Assembly (NCBI GenBank): GCA_027492915.1
Contig: JAPUDW010000411.1
Span: 1-37,283, forward strand
From: Bacteroidota bacterium
Lineage (GTDB): Bacteria; Chloroflexota; Anaerolineae; Aggregatilineales; Phototrophicaceae
Direction of reading: 5' to 3'
DNA: 37,283 nt
Position numbers and translations under genes: made by a program. Below are positions 7,373 through 15,720 of the stretch, piece after piece; position 1 is the stretch's first letter; each line of letters starts with the position of its first letter. The notes beneath the pieces were generated by a model. The model saw only the letters and a program-made list of their open reading frames with translations. It did not search any database and was not told the DNA's origin.

Positions 7373-8092
7373 TTAAATATCGACGCGCATCCACGCCGTT
7401 TCAAACCAGTCATCAATCAGATATTGGGGATAACCGATATGACGCAGGTTGTTGATGCAAGTCGCTTTGTCCGCACCATTTTGTGCCCAGAACGGCACCC
7501 GCTTGACCATCGTTTCCACCCGTTCACGCGGCGTGATAATCCACGTATCTTTAGGCACTAGTCCAAACGTGATTGCAGTATTGTGTTCTGGGGTCGCGCT
7601 TTTACGGTATGGTGCGATAATGACCACATCCCGCGCACCATATTTGGGCGAGGTTAACGTATCGCGCACAAAACGTGCCGTGCCACCGAGGTCAATCAAA
7701 TCCTCAACCATCCCCACCGTATGCCCGCGCACATCAATCGACAGGGGCTGGACAATTTCGGGATGTTGCAATGGTTGCCCCGGCCCGACATAACACTTCA
7801 CCCCGAACGTACCAAACTCGATATGCGGCATATCCGGCGTAGCGCAGTGGGTAATGTAATCTTGCAGCAGTACCCCCGGCAGCAGCGCTCCCATCGTAAT
7901 CATAATCATCTTTGTGAACTGACGTTCCGTACCCACGTTGTGCTGCTGGTAATCAAATACCCGTTTTGCCAACCACGATACCATCATGTGTTCGGCTTCG
8001 TCAGTAATATAAAGAAACTTGAGCGGATCATTGGGAATCTCTATACCCGTGGGATTTTGCCAATAAGCAATTGAATTGGACTCTACAACCAT
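7373..8092 (-). CDS. Phosphoribosyltransferase-domain protein
   Basis: This 239-residue protein has a type I phosphoribosyltransferase PRPP loop, MVEDLIDLGGTARFV (about 128-142). The two acidic residues are followed by the flexible G-G-T that grips the PRPP phosphates. Upstream residues 60-85 (IMITMGALLPGVLL) resemble the strand and PPi loop of hypoxanthine/xanthine-type enzymes. A downstream stretch, KYGARDVVIIAPYRKS, fits the next core strand. The base or other acceptor cannot be assigned. It lies downstream of tRNA-Asn on the same strand but beyond a strong terminator, so it should have its own promoter. It converges on the GNAT pair. Confidence 0.75.
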   Translation of the reverse strand: MVVESNSIAYWQNPTGIEIPNDPLKFLYITDEAEHMMVSWLAKRVFDYQQHNVGTERQFTKMIMITMGALLPGVLLQDYITHCATPDMPHIEFGTFGVKCYVGPGQPLQHPEIVQPLSIDVRGHTVGMVEDLIDLGGTARFVRDTLTSPKYGARDVVIIAPYRKSATPEHNTAITFGLVPKDTWIITPRERVETMVKRVPFWAQNGADKATCINNLRHIGYPQYLIDDWFETAWMRVDI

Positions 8093-8133
8093 ATCAATAC
8101 CAAAAACCCTTTAACTATCAAAATAGCCTGAAT

Positions 8134-8162
8134 CAAAAACGCCCCACAAGTGCAGGGCGTTT
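8134..8162 (-). terminator. Rho-independent terminator after tRNA-Asn
   Basis: On the minus strand a 7-bp stem AACGCCC/GGGCGTT (arms 8155-8161 and 8138-8144) is followed at once by a run of Ts (8135-8139). It starts about 8 nt past the tRNA 3' end. Confidence 0.85.
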
Positions 8163-8168
8163 GGCTTG

Positions 8169-8240
8169 CTCCGCAGCCTGGATTCGAACCAGGAACCTAC
8201 CGGTTAACAGCCGGTTGCTCTGCCGTTGAGCTACTGCGGA
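8169..8240 (-). tRNA. tRNA-Asn (anticodon GTT)
   Basis: Read on the minus strand, the acceptor stem TCCGCAG pairs perfectly with CTGCGGA, and the discriminator is G at 8169. The D arm GCTC...GAGC, the anticodon stem ACCGG/CCGGT around loop CTGTTAA (anticodon GTT) and the T arm CCTGG-TTCGAAT-CCAGG are all intact. CCA is not encoded. It has its own promoter and terminator, so it is a single-gene tRNA unit. Confidence 0.97.
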
Positions 8241-8251
8241 AGATAGCCAGA

Positions 8252-8280
8252 ATGGTAGCAAAGCGGCGGCAGGCTGTCAA
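8252..8280 (-). promoter_or_regulatory. Promoter of tRNA-Asn
   Basis: On the minus strand a consensus -35 TTGACA (8275-8280) lies 17 bp from TACCAT (8252-8257). The predicted start is about 5 nt before the mature tRNA. Confidence 0.75.
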
Positions 8281-8392
8281 GGCATTTTCTTGCGAGAGCG
8301 CCAAAAGCAGGTAACATTATGAAGCGTCTGACTTTAAGATGCTTTTACACCCCAACTCGTAACCTAATCCAACACTTGGAATGGAAAGAACT

Positions 8393-9547
8393 ATGTCACA
8401 AGCGGTAACGGTTCGCAAAGTGGAAAACGCGGATGATTTCCGCGCGTTCTTTGAGTTCCCGTGGACAATATACAGGGGCGATCCAAACTGGGTTCCCCCG
8501 CTGCTGTCGATGCGTCGCGACCAACTCGACCAGAAAAAGAACCCCAGTTGGGAATATATGGAAGGCGACTACTTCGCCGCATGGCGTGGGGATAAAATTG
8601 TCGGTACCATCGCAGCATATATCAACCACCGCCACAACGAATTCCACAACGAGCATATCGGTTGGTTCGGCGCATTCGAAGTCTTTAACGATCAAGAAGC
8701 CGCCACCGCCCTCCTAACAACTGCCGCCGGATGGGTCAAAGCGAAAGGCTTTGATGCCATTCGTGGGCCGCAAACCTTCACCACCCACGAAGATGTTGGC
8801 GTGCTGGTAGAAGGCTTTACCCGCCCTGTCCTCCTCATGCCCTATAATCACCCCTACTACAAAGATTTGATCGAAGGCGCGGGCTTTAAGAAGTCGATGG
8901 ATGTGTTCAGCTTCCACCTCAGTCGGCAGGGCGCAGCCGAACATGCCACCAGCGACCGCCTTGAACGCCTAACCAAAGCCGTGATGAAGCGCAACAAAAT
9001 CACCGTGCGCGAAATCGACAGCAAAAACCTGACTTCAGAATTCAATTTGTTTAAAGACATCTACAATGCTGCATGGAATAAAAACTGGGGCTTTACGCCC
9101 ATGACAGCCAAAGAACTGGATGCGCTTGTCAAAAGTCTGGGGCAGTTCTTCGACTCACGCTTTGCCTTCTTCGCGGAAGTTGATGGCGAACCAGCAGCCT
9201 TCATTATGGGCATCCCCGACTTCAATCAGGTTTTGAAGGCCGCCAACCCGCGACCCGGTGTACCAGAGGTCGTATCACTGGTACGCGCGTTGTGGTACTG
9301 GAAGATTCGTCCAATCATCGATACGGCACGTATTCCCCTCATGGGCGTAAAAGAAACCTTTCGCAACAAGGGAATCGATGCGGTACTATATTATTATGTA
9401 TTGACGGCTCTGCTGCGCGCACCCAATATCCAACATTCGGACTCTGGGTGGATATTAGAGGTCAACGAAAATATGGTCAGTATTTCGCTGAGTTTTGGCT
9501 CCACGATTTACAAAACGCATCGCATCTACGAGCAGTTGCTCAAATAA
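8393..9547 (+). CDS. GNAT-like conserved protein (about 384 residues)
   Basis: The protein belongs to a conserved group of GNAT-fold proteins that I recognise by DFRAFFEFPWTIYRGDPNWVP at the start, GKHP-like PSWEYMEGDYFAAWRGDKIVG, and FDAIRGPQTFTTHEDVGVLV with MPYNHPYYKDLIEGAGF. Such proteins occur widely in Bacteroidota and Chloroflexota, and their substrate is not known to me. The second half (about 195-384) looks like a second acetyltransferase-like lobe (VDGEPAAFIMGIPD). I prefer the ATG at 8393, which has GGAAAG close upstream; an ATG at 8381 would add MERT. No signal peptide or TM helix is visible, so it is probably cytosolic. It stands alone, with tRNA-Asn divergent upstream. Confidence 0.8.
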   Translation: MSQAVTVRKVENADDFRAFFEFPWTIYRGDPNWVPPLLSMRRDQLDQKKNPSWEYMEGDYFAAWRGDKIVGTIAAYINHRHNEFHNEHIGWFGAFEVFNDQEAATALLTTAAGWVKAKGFDAIRGPQTFTTHEDVGVLVEGFTRPVLLMPYNHPYYKDLIEGAGFKKSMDVFSFHLSRQGAAEHATSDRLERLTKAVMKRNKITVREIDSKNLTSEFNLFKDIYNAAWNKNWGFTPMTAKELDALVKSLGQFFDSRFAFFAEVDGEPAAFIMGIPDFNQVLKAANPRPGVPEVVSLVRALWYWKIRPIIDTARIPLMGVKETFRNKGIDAVLYYYVLTALLRAPNIQHSDSGWILEVNENMVSISLSFGSTIYKTHRIYEQLLK

Positions 9548-9663
9548 AAGTCGGTTCTTGGTGTGAAAAGCGCCGCGCTTGCTGACTTTTGTCCTGCTGC
9601 GGTGAACATCACTATTCATTACACTTCTGGGCGTTAATTACAACGACAAGGATCTTATTCAGT

Positions 9664-10032
9664 ATGGCAAAAATTCTAGTCGTCGATGACGAACAACTCA
9701 CCGTAGAGATGCTCAGCACCTTCTTGCGGTTGATCGGGCATGAAGCCATCGGTGCGCTGTCGGCACGCCAAACATGGGACAAACTTGCTTATGAAGAACC
9801 TGATCTAGTTCTGCTCGACATCATGCTGCCGGACGACAATGGCCTCGATATTTGCCGCAAACTGCGCCTGAATGATGCCACCCGCACCGTGCCGATCATC
9901 ATGATTTCCGCACACTTCCCACCAATGACCGCCGAAGCCACAGACGCAGGCGCGAACGGCTACCTGATGAAACCGATCAAACTTGACGTATTGAAATCCA
10001 CATTGCTGGAAGCAGGTATAGCTAGCAAGTAA
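9664..10032 (+). CDS. Single-domain response regulator
   Basis: This 122-residue CheY-like receiver has no output domain. The acidic pair is D8/D9 in LVVDDEQ, phospho-acceptor D52 is in LVLLDIMLP, and K103 is in YLMKPIK. The ATG at 9664 starts MAKILVVDD and has AAGGA upstream; an in-frame ATG further up (9589) would add 25 residues with no domain character. No kinase is adjacent. It ends 2 nt from the convergent stop of the sugar-binding lipoprotein gene. It may act as a phospho-shuttle for a distant kinase. Confidence 0.92.
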   Translation: MAKILVVDDEQLTVEMLSTFLRLIGHEAIGALSARQTWDKLAYEEPDLVLLDIMLPDDNGLDICRKLRLNDATRTVPIIMISAHFPPMTAEATDAGANGYLMKPIKLDVLKSTLLEAGIASK

Positions 10033-10034
10033 GT

Positions 10035-11339
10035 TTAGTCCAACTGCTCCAACACGTCTTGAACAGCGTCCGACGGCGTACGTTGACCGGAAATCACGGC
10101 TGCCAACGCATTCTCCATCGCCCGCAGCGTCCCACTGTCACCTTCCGCAATCGGCAGATGGGCATTCAGCAGTAGTGAGTTAGCAAGATCAGTAAAATCC
10201 CCACCATCCCATGTACGCATCGCCGCGCGGCGTGCAGGCAGCATATTCACCATACGTGTGTAAGCCGCCAGCCGTTCGATATCCATCATCCACTCTGCGA
10301 ACCGCAGTGCTAATAACTGTTGATCACGATCTCTCGTAATAACAACCCACATCCAACCATTCACCACCGTCGACGGCTGACCAGTCGCCAGCGGGATCGG
10401 TGCCGCTTCGAGAGTCTGTCCATTCGTTAATAAACTGAGGTACTGTGTCGAGGTAATCACCCCCGCGTCGAACTTACCCTGTGCCAGTTGGAACAGGTAA
10501 TCATCCGAACGGGCATAATCCAACACACTGCGGTCAATCACGCCGGTTTGAACCGCTGCCTGATAAAACTCCAATACTGTTTCCAGAGCATCCGCGTTCG
10601 GCCTACCCTGAACCAGTTCCGTCATCGTCCCGCCCGCTGACAGGTATTGCAGCAGTAGGACATCACTTAACCCCTGCGTCACACCTGCTGGAAAAACAAA
10701 TTTCTGCTCTTTTTCAAGTACGGCGTTAAATGTAGCAAAGTCCCCATCCAGCGCCAGCGGACGATACGCAATATGCTCAACATCCAGCGCGTACGACAAA
10801 CCATACAGCATCCCATTCACCCGCCCCAAATCGAGCGCGGCAGGATACAAATCACCCAGAATAGCCGACGTTACTAAACCCTGAATGGGGCGGATATAAC
10901 CCGCATCCACCGCCGCTAAGAAGTCACTGCGTCGCAGCAGCGTAATATCCGGCAGTGCTTCAGGAGCAACCGCGCTGGCTGTACGTAGCGTTTGGATAAT
11001 ACCGCCGATGTCTTGTGCTTTCTTGAGGCGAATTTCAACACTCAGGTCTGGCACCGTAGAGCGGAAGGTTTCCATGTACTCGGCTAAAGTCAGTGCAGCG
11101 GTTTGGTTACCAGCAGGTTCAAGCGAATCAGGCCACCAAACACGCAAAGTCGGTGCCACATTATCCTCGGATGCTTCGGTTGTTTCGAGGTCGGCAGTCG
11201 CCGCTACAGTAGCTGAAGGGGTCGCCGTCAGTTCAATGATAGCTTCTGCCGTGACCAGTGCTGACTGAGCTGACATGGGCGAACAAGCTACCGATAAAGC
11301 TGACAACACAAAAACCGGTATCACATAAACAACACGCAT
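10035..11339 (-). CDS. ABC transporter extracellular solute-binding lipoprotein (orphan)
   Basis: From the ATG at 11339 the protein has 434 residues. The signal MRVVYVIPVFVLSALSVACS contains lipobox LSVAC, so the protein is lipid-anchored outside. A Thr/Ala-rich linker follows. The body resembles bacterial extracellular solute-binding family 1 proteins: LRVWWPDSLEP near the start, PDITLLRRSDFLAAVDAGYI, then GMLYGLSYALDVEHIAY and GWMWVVITRDRDQQLLALRF for the second lobe. A sugar or oligosaccharide is the usual ligand. No permease or ATPase gene is adjacent. GGAG lies about 11 nt upstream of this ATG; the long in-frame extension upstream overlaps the CBS protein gene and lacks protein character. 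It is downstream of the CNNM gene by 49 nt and probably in its transcript. Confidence 0.83.
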   Translation of the reverse strand: MRVVYVIPVFVLSALSVACSPMSAQSALVTAEAIIELTATPSATVAATADLETTEASEDNVAPTLRVWWPDSLEPAGNQTAALTLAEYMETFRSTVPDLSVEIRLKKAQDIGGIIQTLRTASAVAPEALPDITLLRRSDFLAAVDAGYIRPIQGLVTSAILGDLYPAALDLGRVNGMLYGLSYALDVEHIAYRPLALDGDFATFNAVLEKEQKFVFPAGVTQGLSDVLLLQYLSAGGTMTELVQGRPNADALETVLEFYQAAVQTGVIDRSVLDYARSDDYLFQLAQGKFDAGVITSTQYLSLLTNGQTLEAAPIPLATGQPSTVVNGWMWVVITRDRDQQLLALRFAEWMMDIERLAAYTRMVNMLPARRAAMRTWDGGDFTDLANSLLLNAHLPIAEGDSGTLRAMENALAAVISGQRTPSDAVQDVLEQLD

Positions 11340-11388
11340 AAACTCAGCACTCCGCATTGACAACAACGGGCGCATTATACACCCTGCG

Positions 11389-12768
11389 CTAGGTTTCAGA
11401 GTTTTCCGGCTGGTTTTCAGCGGTTGTCGTATCACTCGTAGCGGCTTGTGGTCGTTTACTAAAGCGTACCTTCGCCACCCGCAAACCATCCATCTCTTGC
11501 ACCGACACATCATACTTGCCGAATTGCACACTGTCATTCTGTTCCGGGATACGGTCAAGCTGCTCGGCAATATAACCGCCAAGTGTGGTGGAATCATATT
11601 CGCCTTCCGGCTGTCCAAAGCGTTCCACCGCATCAGTCATACTCACCATACCGTCCACAACCGTTTCTTGGCCTTCGGCGTGCATTGCAAACACTTCTTC
11701 ATCATCGTATTCGTCTTGAACTTCACCCACCAACTGCTCGATGATGTCCTCCATCGTCGCCACCCCCGCCATACCGCCATATTCATCAATCACCACAGCC
11801 AGATGTGTTTTTGACTCTTGCATCCGTTCCAAGAGAATATCGACGCCTAACGTCTGTGGCACAAATAACGGTTCGCGCAAATACGGCTTAAAGTTCGGCT
11901 TTTGGCTGCGATCCGTCAGCAAATCCGGTTTGTGGATAATCATATCCAGCAGGTCTTTTGCCAGCAGCAAACCGACCACATTATCAATTGTTTCCTCATA
12001 AACGGGGTAACGCGAATGTTTGTTGGCAGTCATCATATCCAGCAGTTCGCCAAAGGTCGCGTCGCTAGAAAGCCCCTCGACATTCACACGCGGTTGCATA
12101 ATTTCCTCAACCGTAATGTCGCTGAAGTCAAAAACCCGCCGCAGCAGCACTTCCTCGTTCTCTTGCAGTAATCCCGCCTCACGGCTGGAATGCACCAGCA
12201 TTTCAAGTTCTTCTGCAGAATGAACGGATGAATGCTCCCCCGATGTCTCAAAACCCAACAGACGGACGATACCATTGCCTAAGCCGTTCATAATATGGAT
12301 GATCGGGCGGAACACGATCAGGAACCATGTCACCGGACGCGCAACCACGATTGACGTGGCTTCTGGCCGCTGGAGCGCAATCGACTTCGGCACCAGTTCG
12401 CCCATAACAATATGCAGCAGCGTCACCAGTGAAAATGCAACCGCGAACGATACGGCTGGCGCAACGGTTTCAACCGTCTCTTTAGGAAATAAGCCATGCA
12501 GCAGCGGTTCGATTAAATGCCCGATAGCCGGTTCCCCTATCCAACCAAGGCCGAGGCTGGCAAGTGTAATCCCCAACTGTGTAGCAGCAATGTAGCTGTC
12601 AAGGTGTTCCATCGCCTTTTGCGCGATCTTTGCCCCGCTGCTCCCCTCGCTCGCCAATTGCGCGATCCGTGTGCGTCTTGCCCCCACTAACGAAAATTCA
12701 GCAGCAACAAAAAAACCATTGGTTGCGACCAGAAAAATGACGGCCAATACCCCTAAAAGATTTTCCAT
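11389..12768 (-). CDS. CNNM/CorC (HlyC) family CBS-domain membrane protein
   Basis: This 459-residue hemolysin-family protein is linked to Mg2+/cobalt or other cation efflux. The DUF21 membrane domain (about 1-195) opens with FLVATNGFFVAAEFSLVGAR and contains TQLGITLASLGLGWIGEPA and MGELVPKSIALQ. Two CBS repeats follow (about 215-275, IMQPRVNVEGL, and 280-335). The CorC_HlyC domain comes after them (about 350-430, GGYIAEQLDRIPEQNDSV). All expected parts are present and the length is usual. AAGGG precedes the ATG and a promoter-like pair lies at 12807-12835. The substrate ion is not determinable from sequence. Confidence 0.93.
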   Translation of the reverse strand: MENLLGVLAVIFLVATNGFFVAAEFSLVGARRTRIAQLASEGSSGAKIAQKAMEHLDSYIAATQLGITLASLGLGWIGEPAIGHLIEPLLHGLFPKETVETVAPAVSFAVAFSLVTLLHIVMGELVPKSIALQRPEATSIVVARPVTWFLIVFRPIIHIMNGLGNGIVRLLGFETSGEHSSVHSAEELEMLVHSSREAGLLQENEEVLLRRVFDFSDITVEEIMQPRVNVEGLSSDATFGELLDMMTANKHSRYPVYEETIDNVVGLLLAKDLLDMIIHKPDLLTDRSQKPNFKPYLREPLFVPQTLGVDILLERMQESKTHLAVVIDEYGGMAGVATMEDIIEQLVGEVQDEYDDEEVFAMHAEGQETVVDGMVSMTDAVERFGQPEGEYDSTTLGGYIAEQLDRIPEQNDSVQFGKYDVSVQEMDGLRVAKVRFSKRPQAATSDTTTAENQPENSET

Positions 12769-12806
12769 CCGTGTCCCTTACCCCGCAAAGGTTATCAAGC
12801 GCTCTT

Positions 12807-12835
12807 ATAATAGCATGGTTTACCATCTGAGTGAA
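12807..12835 (-). promoter_or_regulatory. Probable promoter of the CNNM/CorC gene, with palindrome in the spacer
   Basis: On the minus strand TTCACT (12830-12835) and TATTAT (12807-12812) are 17 bp apart. The spacer contains the palindrome ATGGT-TT-ACCAT (12815-12826), which could be an operator. Confidence 0.45.
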
Positions 12836-12904
12836 AAATGTGCATGGGTCAGGTGGCGCTATTATAATGAACCAACTTGAACAATCTGATAAAAGGAAAC
12901 TCCC

Positions 12905-13231
12905 ATGAAACCCCTGCCAACATTCAAAATCCGGCCGCGTGAAGTTGTAATGACAATAGCCAACCGTGTGTTGATGCTCGACTCGCACAGCGACCATTCC
13001 TATCTTCACGACCTGATCGCCTATGAAGATGGTCACTACCGCCTAATCTTCGACCTCGCCTATTTCGTGCTGCAAACGGGGCAAACCGAAGCCAGCAAAT
13101 CTCAGTGGAGCAGTCTGAAAAAGAAGTTCAAGCGCCACGAGCCAACCGTATTCGTATTCAAGGAACATGGGATAACGACCGACAAAGGTCAGCAGTACGG
13201 CTATCTGGATTTCGGTTTCTTCGCCCAATAA
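12905..13231 (+). CDS. Small conserved-looking protein of unknown function
   Basis: This 108-residue protein has a clear ribosome site (AAAAGGAAA before the ATG) and a TATAAT element at 12863-12868 that may serve as its -10. The sequence is a mix of strands and charged helices (VLMLDSHSDHSYLHDL, FDLAYFVLQTG, a Lys-rich WSSLKKKFKRHEP, then YGYLDFGFF) with no signal peptide or TM helix. I do not recognise a family. It is divergent from the CNNM gene and 88 nt upstream of the fucose isomerase gene on the same strand. Confidence 0.7.
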   Translation: MKPLPTFKIRPREVVMTIANRVLMLDSHSDHSYLHDLIAYEDGHYRLIFDLAYFVLQTGQTEASKSQWSSLKKKFKRHEPTVFVFKEHGITTDKGQQYGYLDFGFFAQ

Positions 13232-13245
13232 GGCCATCAATCGCT

Positions 13246-13273
13246 TTGTGAAGCTGCCTGCGCCGCGTATAAT
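13246..13273 (+). promoter_or_regulatory. Possible promoter of the fucose isomerase gene
   Basis: A perfect -10 TATAAT (13268-13273) lies 16 bp from TTGTGA (13246-13251). The isomerase ATG is 47 nt downstream of the -10, leaving a 40-nt leader. Confidence 0.45.
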
Positions 13274-13319
13274 CCAAGGTTATACTATTTAAATTTTCAT
13301 TTCGACTAGGGAGCTTTAC

Positions 13320-14972
13320 ATGGCAAATTATACGTTACCGGAACTGAAAGAGGCCTCAGCCGTCAAAGATAATGAGGCTATCCTCATCGCCAGTGGTGAC
13401 CTGCGCCTCTCAGCCAATCAAACCTGCTGGGCAGCGCAGGAAGACATGGAAAAGCGGGTGATCGCCGCCTTCAAAAAAGAAGGTATTAAGGTCAAGCGCG
13501 GTCACGAATATGACCCTGAACTCAAGCATGGCTTCATCTGGAACCAGCGCATGGGTATGGATGTGTTCAAAAATATTCACCCCGACGCTAAACTGATTGT
13601 TGCCGAGTCCGTATGGCAGTACAGCCACCACGTCCTCGCGGGCTTACGCAACCACCGTGGGCCAATCTTGACCGTCGCCAATTGGAGCGGGCAGTGGCCG
13701 GGGCTCGTCGGTCTGCTCAACCTGAACGGTTCACTAACTAAAATGGGTGTGAAGTACAGCAGCCTTTGGAGCGTAGACTTTAAGGACGACTTCTTCATCA
13801 ACGGTATCCGCGAATGGCTCAAAACTGGGAAAATCACCCACGATGCCAGCCATGTCCGCGACCTAAAATTATCCAAACTACCGAAAGCGGAACGGGCATT
13901 GGGCGAAGCCTTAGCTGCCCAACTTCAGCAAGATAAAGCCATCATTGGTATCTTCGATGAAGGCTGCATGGGCATGTATAACGCCATCATCGACGACGAG
14001 CTGCTAAACGCTACCGGCATCTACAAGGAGCGCCTGAGTCAATCAGCATTAATTGCTGGCATGCAGTTGGTGAAGGATGCTGAAGCTAAAAAAGTCCGCC
14101 AATGGCTGGATAAACGCGGCGTCAAATTCGTCACTGGCAAGGACGAAACCACCGAGCTGACCGACAAACAAATCCACGAACAGTGCAAAATGTATATCGC
14201 CGCCGTGCGTATTGCCCACGACTATGGGTGTGCTGCCATCGGCATTCAGTACCAGCAGGGGTTGAAGGATATGGTTCCCGCCTCCGATCTTGTCGAAGGT
14301 CTATTGAACAATGTCGAACGTCCTCCGGTTTACCACGCCGAATCAGGCGAAGAACTGTTCGCCGGTCAAGCACTGCCCCATTTCAACGAAGTCGATGAAG
14401 GCGCGGCTGTCGATGAAATCGTCACCAACCGCATCTGGACCGCAATGGGACTCGACCCCGCCACCACGCTCCACGACCTGCGCTATGGTGAACACTTCAA
14501 AGGCAAAGGTGTGGATGATTATGTATGGGTGTTCTTGATTTCCGGTGCTGCCCCTGCCTCTCATTTTATTGATGGCTATGCCGGTGCAGTCAGCCTGCGC
14601 CAGTCGCCGATGTATTTCCGTCTGGGTGGCGGTACGCTGCGTGGCATCAGCAAACCGGGTGAAATCGTCTGGAGTCGCGTTTATGTGATGGATGGTGCGC
14701 TGCACGCCGATATTGGCCGTGCAACTGTGGTTGAACTGCCACAGAAAGAAACCGAACGCCGCTGGAAAAACACCAGTCCCGAATGGCCGATCATGCACGC
14801 CGTCCTCCACGGTGTCTCGCGCGACCAGATGATGGCACGCCATAAGGCCAATCACCTCAACGTCGCTTACGGCGCGGATGCCAAATCCGCTGATAAAGCA
14901 CTCGCCGCCAAAGCAGCTATGCTGGCAGCTATGGGCATCGAAGTCCACTTATGCGGTGATGTCACCCTATAA
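13320..14972 (+). CDS. L-fucose isomerase family protein
   Basis: This 550-residue cytosolic Mn-dependent ketol isomerase converts aldoses of the L-fucose/D-arabinose type to ketoses. Recognised family blocks are DEGCMGMYNAIIDDELL (from about 213), IYKERLSQSAL, HEQCKMYIAAVRIAHDYGC, IGIQYQQGLKDMVPASDL (307-324), HFNEVDE (354-360) and a C-terminal MARHKANHLNVAYG. These residues match the metal- and sugar-binding segments of this isomerase group. It is somewhat shorter than the Escherichia coli enzyme, as is usual for the group seen in Actinobacteria and Chloroflexota. AGGGAG precedes the ATG. A FucU mutarotase gene lies 750 nt downstream in the same direction, which supports a fucose-type sugar. 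No fuculokinase or fuculose-phosphate aldolase is in the window. Confidence 0.88.
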   Translation: MANYTLPELKEASAVKDNEAILIASGDLRLSANQTCWAAQEDMEKRVIAAFKKEGIKVKRGHEYDPELKHGFIWNQRMGMDVFKNIHPDAKLIVAESVWQYSHHVLAGLRNHRGPILTVANWSGQWPGLVGLLNLNGSLTKMGVKYSSLWSVDFKDDFFINGIREWLKTGKITHDASHVRDLKLSKLPKAERALGEALAAQLQQDKAIIGIFDEGCMGMYNAIIDDELLNATGIYKERLSQSALIAGMQLVKDAEAKKVRQWLDKRGVKFVTGKDETTELTDKQIHEQCKMYIAAVRIAHDYGCAAIGIQYQQGLKDMVPASDLVEGLLNNVERPPVYHAESGEELFAGQALPHFNEVDEGAAVDEIVTNRIWTAMGLDPATTLHDLRYGEHFKGKGVDDYVWVFLISGAAPASHFIDGYAGAVSLRQSPMYFRLGGGTLRGISKPGEIVWSRVYVMDGALHADIGRATVVELPQKETERRWKNTSPEWPIMHAVLHGVSRDQMMARHKANHLNVAYGADAKSADKALAAKAAMLAAMGIEVHLCGDVTL

Positions 14973-14991
14973 TCAGCATTCGTAATGGCTA

Positions 14992-15015
14992 TGGGGCAGC
15001 ACCCGCATTGCCCCA
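14992..15015 (+). other. Intercistronic hairpin after the fucose isomerase gene
   Basis: TGGGGCA (14992-14998) and TGCCCCA (15009-15015) form a 7-bp stem around a 10-nt loop, with no T-run. It may attenuate or protect the mRNA between the isomerase and the membrane-protein genes. Confidence 0.35.
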
Positions 15016-15033
15016 CATGCAAGGGATGTGACC

Positions 15034-15408
15034 ATGACTGACGAACCCGAACCCGTAGACAAACCCAAACGCTCGCGCAAAACCAAAGCCGAGCGTGAGG
15101 CAGAACAACAAGCAGCAATAAAGGCCGAGGCAGAAAAACCCCTCTCAGCCGCTTTTTGGGGAATATTGGCAGGTGTCCTACTGTCTCTAACACTCTGCTT
15201 TTTCGTGGACATCCTGAGTGTGTTGAATTACCAGAGCGGTTCCAGCAGCTCCGGCTCCGCAGGTGGCGAAATCGTGGTGGTTATACTGGCAACGATTTAC
15301 GGGTTTCTCGGTCGAACATGGGGAACCCTGATCTTTGGACTAATCGGTCTCTTTTGCCTGTACAAAGCCATCAGCCGCCGCATGAAAGTCGGCTCATGGG
15401 ATGCATAA
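15034..15408 (+). CDS. Small two-TM membrane protein of unknown function
   Basis: The 124-residue protein has a highly charged N-terminal tail (about 1-36, rich in K, E and A: KPKRSRKTKAEREAEQQ), followed by two hydrophobic helices (about 40-62 and 82-112) with a Ser/Gly loop (SGSSSSGSAGG). The ATG at 15034 with AAGGGA upstream is preferred over a GTG at 15028. It sits between the fucose isomerase and fucose mutarotase genes in one direction, followed after 3 nt by another small membrane protein gene. I see no family motif. Confidence 0.7.
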   Translation: MTDEPEPVDKPKRSRKTKAEREAEQQAAIKAEAEKPLSAAFWGILAGVLLSLTLCFFVDILSVLNYQSGSSSSGSAGGEIVVVILATIYGFLGRTWGTLIFGLIGLFCLYKAISRRMKVGSWDA

Positions 15409-15411
15409 TCC

Positions 15412-15687
15412 ATGTCACCAGAACAGAGCAACCGGTTTATAAAACGAGTGCCGTTGACAATAGGGCTTCTGTTAATATCAGGGCTGGGGTTTACGGCATC
15501 GCTCGATTTTAATGCGCTGACTTCGAGCTGGCTGTTAAGGCATGCCAGCGGAAACAGCGACCATGCGCCTGCGTTGGCGTTAATGTGTGGCGGAAGCCTG
15601 ATCTACTTCGTAGTTGGCACTATTGCAGTTATTGCTATCTGGCTCATCTGGATAGGCATTCGCGAATGGCCTCTACGCCCGAATTAA
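15412..15687 (+). CDS. Small two-TM membrane protein of unknown function
   Basis: The 91-residue protein has two hydrophobic segments (about 13-30 and 58-80) separated by a polar loop with LRHASGNSDHAP. It ends in IREWPLRPN. It follows the previous membrane gene by 3 nt and precedes fucU by 33 nt, so the three are probably one transcript. I cannot assign a function; the shared layout of two adjacent two-helix proteins suggests they may work together. Confidence 0.65.
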   Translation: MSPEQSNRFIKRVPLTIGLLLISGLGFTASLDFNALTSSWLLRHASGNSDHAPALALMCGGSLIYFVVGTIAVIAIWLIWIGIREWPLRPN

Positions 15688-15720
15688 TTAGCGAAATAGT
15701 TTCATGAAAAAGGATTTGTA

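Noticed and set aside
11340..11633. N-terminal extension of the sugar-binding lipoprotein to 532 residues
   Set aside because: It overlaps the CNNM gene end, and the lipobox signal starts at 11339, so the extension is not real.
14343..14948. 201-codon minus-strand frame inside the fucose isomerase gene
   Set aside because: It is a shadow of a strongly supported enzyme gene; the product has no family character.
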